The notes beneath the pieces were generated by a model. That model was not told the origin of the DNA. It was given only the letters and a program-made list of their open reading frames with translations, and ran no database searches. Positions 61,653-64,000 of a stretch of 64,000 bases of DNA are shown one piece after another. The stretch's first letter is position 1. Each line of letters starts with the position of its first letter. The stretch is from Crenalkalicoccus roseus. GTDB taxonomy: Bacteria; Pseudomonadota; Alphaproteobacteria; Acetobacterales; Acetobacteraceae. Both the position numbers and the translations under genes were made by a program. The DNA lies in NCBI RefSeq assembly GCF_004761865.1, contig NZ_SJDM01000002.1, forward strand, positions 166,522-230,521, in the 5' to 3' direction.

Positions 61653-63245
61653 ATGTTTCGACGTGATTTCCTGGCCGGCGCCGCTGCCGCCGGCGCCGCC
61701 GGCCTGCCGCGCTTCGCGATCGGCCAGCCTACCGGCAGCCAGGTGGTGAGGTTCATCCCCCACGCCGACCTTGGCATCCTCGATCCGATCGTCACCACCG
61801 CCTACGTCACCCGCATCCACGGCTTCCTGGTGTACGACACGCTCTATGGCGTGGATGCGGAGTTCCGCCCCCAGCCGCAGATGGTCGAGGGGCACCGCAT
61901 CGAGGAGGACGGCAGGCGCTGGGTCCTCACCCTGCGCGAGGGGCTGCGCTTCCACGACGGCGAGAGGGTGCTGGCGCGGGACTGCGTCGCCTCGATCCGG
62001 CGTTGGGCCGGGCGCCACCCGCTCGGGCAGGAGCTCAACGCGCGCCTGGCGGAGCTCTCGGCACCCGACGACCGCACCATCCTGATCCGGCTCCACCGGC
62101 CCTACGCCCTGCTGGCGGAGGCGCTGGGCAGCCCGGTCACGCCCTGCTGCTTCATCATGCCCGAGCGCTTGGCGCAGACCGACAGCGCCCGCCCGGTCGG
62201 CGAGATCATCGGCAGCGGGCCGTTCCGCTTCCTCGCCGGGGAGCGCGTGCAGGGCAGCCGCTTCGTCTATGCGCGCAACGCGGACTACGTCCCGCGCGAG
62301 GGGGGCGAGCCCTCCTGGACCGCGGGGCCGAAGCGGGTGCATGTCGAGCGGGTCGAGTGGCACATCATGCCCGATCCGGCCACCGCGGCCGGGGCGCTGC
62401 AGGGCGGCGAGGTGGACTGGTGGGAGACGCCGACCGCCGACCTGCTGCCGGTGCTCCGGCGCAACCGCAACATCGTGGTCGCGCTGCCGAACCCGACCGG
62501 GATGATGGCGTGGGGACGCTTCAACCACCTCCATCCGCCCTTCGACAACCAGCGCATCCGCCGCGCGCTGATGGGCGCCATCAACCAGGCGGACTACATG
62601 ACCGCCGTCACCGGCACGGACCGCTCGCTGTGGCGCGACGGGGTGGGCTTCTTCCCGCCCGAGACCCCCTTCGCCTCCGATGCCGGGCTCGAGGTGCTGC
62701 GCGGGCCGCGCGACCTCGACCGGGTGCGGCGGGAGATCGAGGCGGCGGGCTATCGCGGGGAGAGGGTGGTGCTCCTCGGCACCACCGACGTGCCGACGCT
62801 GGCCGCGCTCAGCCATGTCGGGCACGACATGCTGCGCCGGGCGGGGCTGAACGTGGAGTTCGTCGCCACCGACTGGGGCACCGTGGTGGCGCGCCGCGCC
62901 AGCCGCGAGCCGCCGGAGCGGGGCGGCTGGAGCATGTTCTTCACCTTCTGGACCGGGCTCGACAACATCAATCCCGGCGTGAACCAGCCGATCCGCGGCA
63001 ACGGCCGCGACGGCTGGTGGGGCTGGGCGACGAGCGAGCGGCTGGAGGCGCTGCGCGCCCGGTGGTTCGACGCCGACGACCTCGCCGCCCAGCAGGCGAT
63101 CGCGCGGGAGATGCAGGCCATCGCCTTCGAGGAGGCGCCGACCCTGCCGCTCGGACAGTATTTCCAGACCACTGCGCACCGCCGCGCGATCACCGAGGTG
63201 CAGCAGGGGCTGCCGGTGTTCTGGAGCCTGCGCAAGAGCGGCTGA
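61653..63245 (+). CDS. peptide/nickel-type ABC transporter substrate-binding protein
   Basis: A 530-residue SBP_bac_5 family protein. A twin-arginine-type signal (FRRDFLAGAAAAGAAGLPRF, cleaved near AIGQ) precedes a mature part with DLGILDPIVTTAYVTR, LTLREGLRFHDGERVLARDC and an RIRRALMGAINQADYM stretch. Such proteins bind oligopeptides, nickel or oligosaccharides in the periplasm. The ATG follows GGGAGGAG. It is the first of two tandem homologues. Confidence 0.9.
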   Translation: MFRRDFLAGAAAAGAAGLPRFAIGQPTGSQVVRFIPHADLGILDPIVTTAYVTRIHGFLVYDTLYGVDAEFRPQPQMVEGHRIEEDGRRWVLTLREGLRFHDGERVLARDCVASIRRWAGRHPLGQELNARLAELSAPDDRTILIRLHRPYALLAEALGSPVTPCCFIMPERLAQTDSARPVGEIIGSGPFRFLAGERVQGSRFVYARNADYVPREGGEPSWTAGPKRVHVERVEWHIMPDPATAAGALQGGEVDWWETPTADLLPVLRRNRNIVVALPNPTGMMAWGRFNHLHPPFDNQRIRRALMGAINQADYMTAVTGTDRSLWRDGVGFFPPETPFASDAGLEVLRGPRDLDRVRREIEAAGYRGERVVLLGTTDVPTLAALSHVGHDMLRRAGLNVEFVATDWGTVVARRASREPPERGGWSMFFTFWTGLDNINPGVNQPIRGNGRDGWWGWATSERLEALRARWFDADDLAAQQAIAREMQAIAFEEAPTLPLGQYFQTTAHRRAITEVQQGLPVFWSLRKSG

Positions 63246-63253
63246 GCGCTCCA

Positions 63254-63274
63254 CCCCCCGGTCTTGCGGAGGGG
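63254..63274 (+). terminator. Weak hairpin between tandem binding-protein genes
   Basis: CCCCCCG at 63254-63260 can pair with CGG-A-GGGG at 63267-63274 with a one-base bulge and a 6-nt loop. It follows the first SBP by 8 bp and may limit expression of the second. Confidence 0.3.
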
Positions 63275-63323
63275 CGGCGGCGGTGGTCCCATGGGGGCAA
63301 GCAAGACCACCCGGAGGCTCACG

Positions 63324-64000
63324 ATGAACCGGCGTTCCCTCCTCAAGGCGTCCGCTGCGGCGGGGGCCGTCGCGGCGCTGCCCCGCTTCGCCATCGCCCA
63401 GCCGCGGCAGGCGCGCCTCCTGCGCTTCGTGCCGCACGCCAACCTCGCCGTGCTCGACCCGATCTGGACCACCGCTTATATCAGCCGCAACCACGGGCTG
63501 ATGGTCTACGACACGCTGTTCGGGATCGACCGGGAGTTCCAGCCGCAGCCGCAGATGGCCGAGGGGCTGGCGGTGGAGGACGACGGCCGCACCGCAACCG
63601 TGACGCTGCGCGAGGGGCTGTACTTCCACGACGGCGAGCGGGTGCGCGCACAGGACTGCGTGGCCAGCCTGAAGCGCTGGATGAAGCGCAACCCCATCGG
63701 GCAGCATCTCGAGGGCCTGACCGAGGAGCTGACGGCGGTGGACGACCGGCGGCTGCGCTTCCGCCTGAAGCAGCCCTTCCCGATGCTGGCCCACGCGCTC
63801 GGCACCATCGGCGCGCCCATCCCCTTCATCATGCCGGAGCGGCTGGCCAATACCGATCCTTTCCAGCAGGTGCGCGAGGTGGTGGGCAGCGGCCCCTACC
63901 GCTTCAAGGCGGACGAGTTCAACTCCGGCAGCCTCGTGGTGTACGAGCGCTTCGCCGGCTACGCCCCGACGCCGCATGCCGGCAACGGGCTGCTCTCCGG
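63324..64000 (+). CDS. peptide/nickel-type ABC transporter substrate-binding protein, second copy (cut by window end)
   Basis: The first 225 residues of a paralogue of the preceding gene. A signal peptide begins MNRRSLLKASAAAGAVAALP, and the mature part has NLAVLDPIWTTAYISRNHG, VTLREGLYFHDGERVRAQDC and VVGSGPYRFKADEFNSG, which align one to one with segments of the upstream protein. The ATG is behind a CGGAGG site. Permease and ATPase genes of the transporter probably follow beyond the window. Confidence 0.88.
   Translation, partial: MNRRSLLKASAAAGAVAALPRFAIAQPRQARLLRFVPHANLAVLDPIWTTAYISRNHGLMVYDTLFGIDREFQPQPQMAEGLAVEDDGRTATVTLREGLYFHDGERVRAQDCVASLKRWMKRNPIGQHLEGLTEELTAVDDRRLRFRLKQPFPMLAHALGTIGAPIPFIMPERLANTDPFQQVREVVGSGPYRFKADEFNSGSLVVYERFAGYAPTPHAGNGLLS

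Overview
This 64-kb window is very GC-rich chromosomal DNA whose gene order is alphaproteobacterial. It carries glyA-nrdR-ribD-ribE-ribBX-ribH-nusB-thiL and DUF177-rpmF-plsX-fabH-ihfA-merR, together with several ABC and Bug-type solute-binding proteins. A soil or water member of the Acetobacteraceae (Roseomonas-like) is the best guess, but this is an inference without marker-gene comparison. No rRNA, CRISPR array, prophage or transposase gene was seen. One tRNA is present, tRNA-Pro(GGG).

Layout. 0-2.8 kb: end of an Ala/Lys/Arg-rich protein, then a minus-strand four-carbon acid-sugar operon (otnK-otnC-nitroreductase). 2.9-7.0 kb: a tight five-gene minus-strand operon (RibD-type reductase, alcohol dehydrogenase-like protein, degenerate PTPS/QueD-fold protein, GT4 glycosyltransferase, methyltransferase). 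It looks like a pathway for a modified pterin or related heterocycle and is the best candidate here for an undescribed system. 7.1-9.5 kb: fdhD-mobA and a 41-residue membrane peptide for molybdoenzyme maturation, divergent from a BON-LysM protein. 9.5-13.7 kb: aconitase-X pair, a frameshifted Bug binding protein and a SAF-domain oxidoreductase. 13.8-20.2 kb: a ThiXYZ-like ABC transporter divergent from a TPP enzyme/SDR/acyl-CoA dehydrogenase operon, with a 15-bp perfect inverted repeat between them. 20.2-24.2 kb: CinA-like amidase, isochorismatase, DMT exporter and a Zur-box-controlled zinc ABC operon.

24.4-30.4 kb: FAD oxidoreductase, an RpoD-type sigma factor, a cyclase-family protein and a dienelactone hydrolase-like protein. 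30.4-37.6 kb: rpiB, glyA and the riboflavin/nusB/thiL run, joined mostly by 4-nt overlaps. 37.7-45.7 kb: MFS carrier, BamE/OmlA lipoprotein, cytochrome bc1 chaperone, DUF177, lipid-synthesis and ihfA genes, a second MFS carrier, a two-cysteine ArsR repressor and the tRNA. 45.8-53.3 kb: mscL, amidase, acyl-CoA synthetase, drug-efflux MFS, RidA, then a sugar epimerase/aminotransferase pair. 53.4-57.1 kb: a BTAD/TPR regulator, small genes and an unusually AT-rich promoter with a 15-bp leader hairpin. 57.2-61.4 kb: a surface-polysaccharide block (two GT2, polyprenyl glycosylphosphotransferase, GtrA). 61.6-64 kb: two tandem peptide-type ABC binding proteins, the second cut by the window end.

The main working units are the riboflavin pathway, whose RibA half is degenerate so GTP cyclohydrolase II must be encoded elsewhere; the fatty-acid/phospholipid entry genes plsX and fabH; zinc uptake under Zur without a local znuA; and the pterin-like operon.
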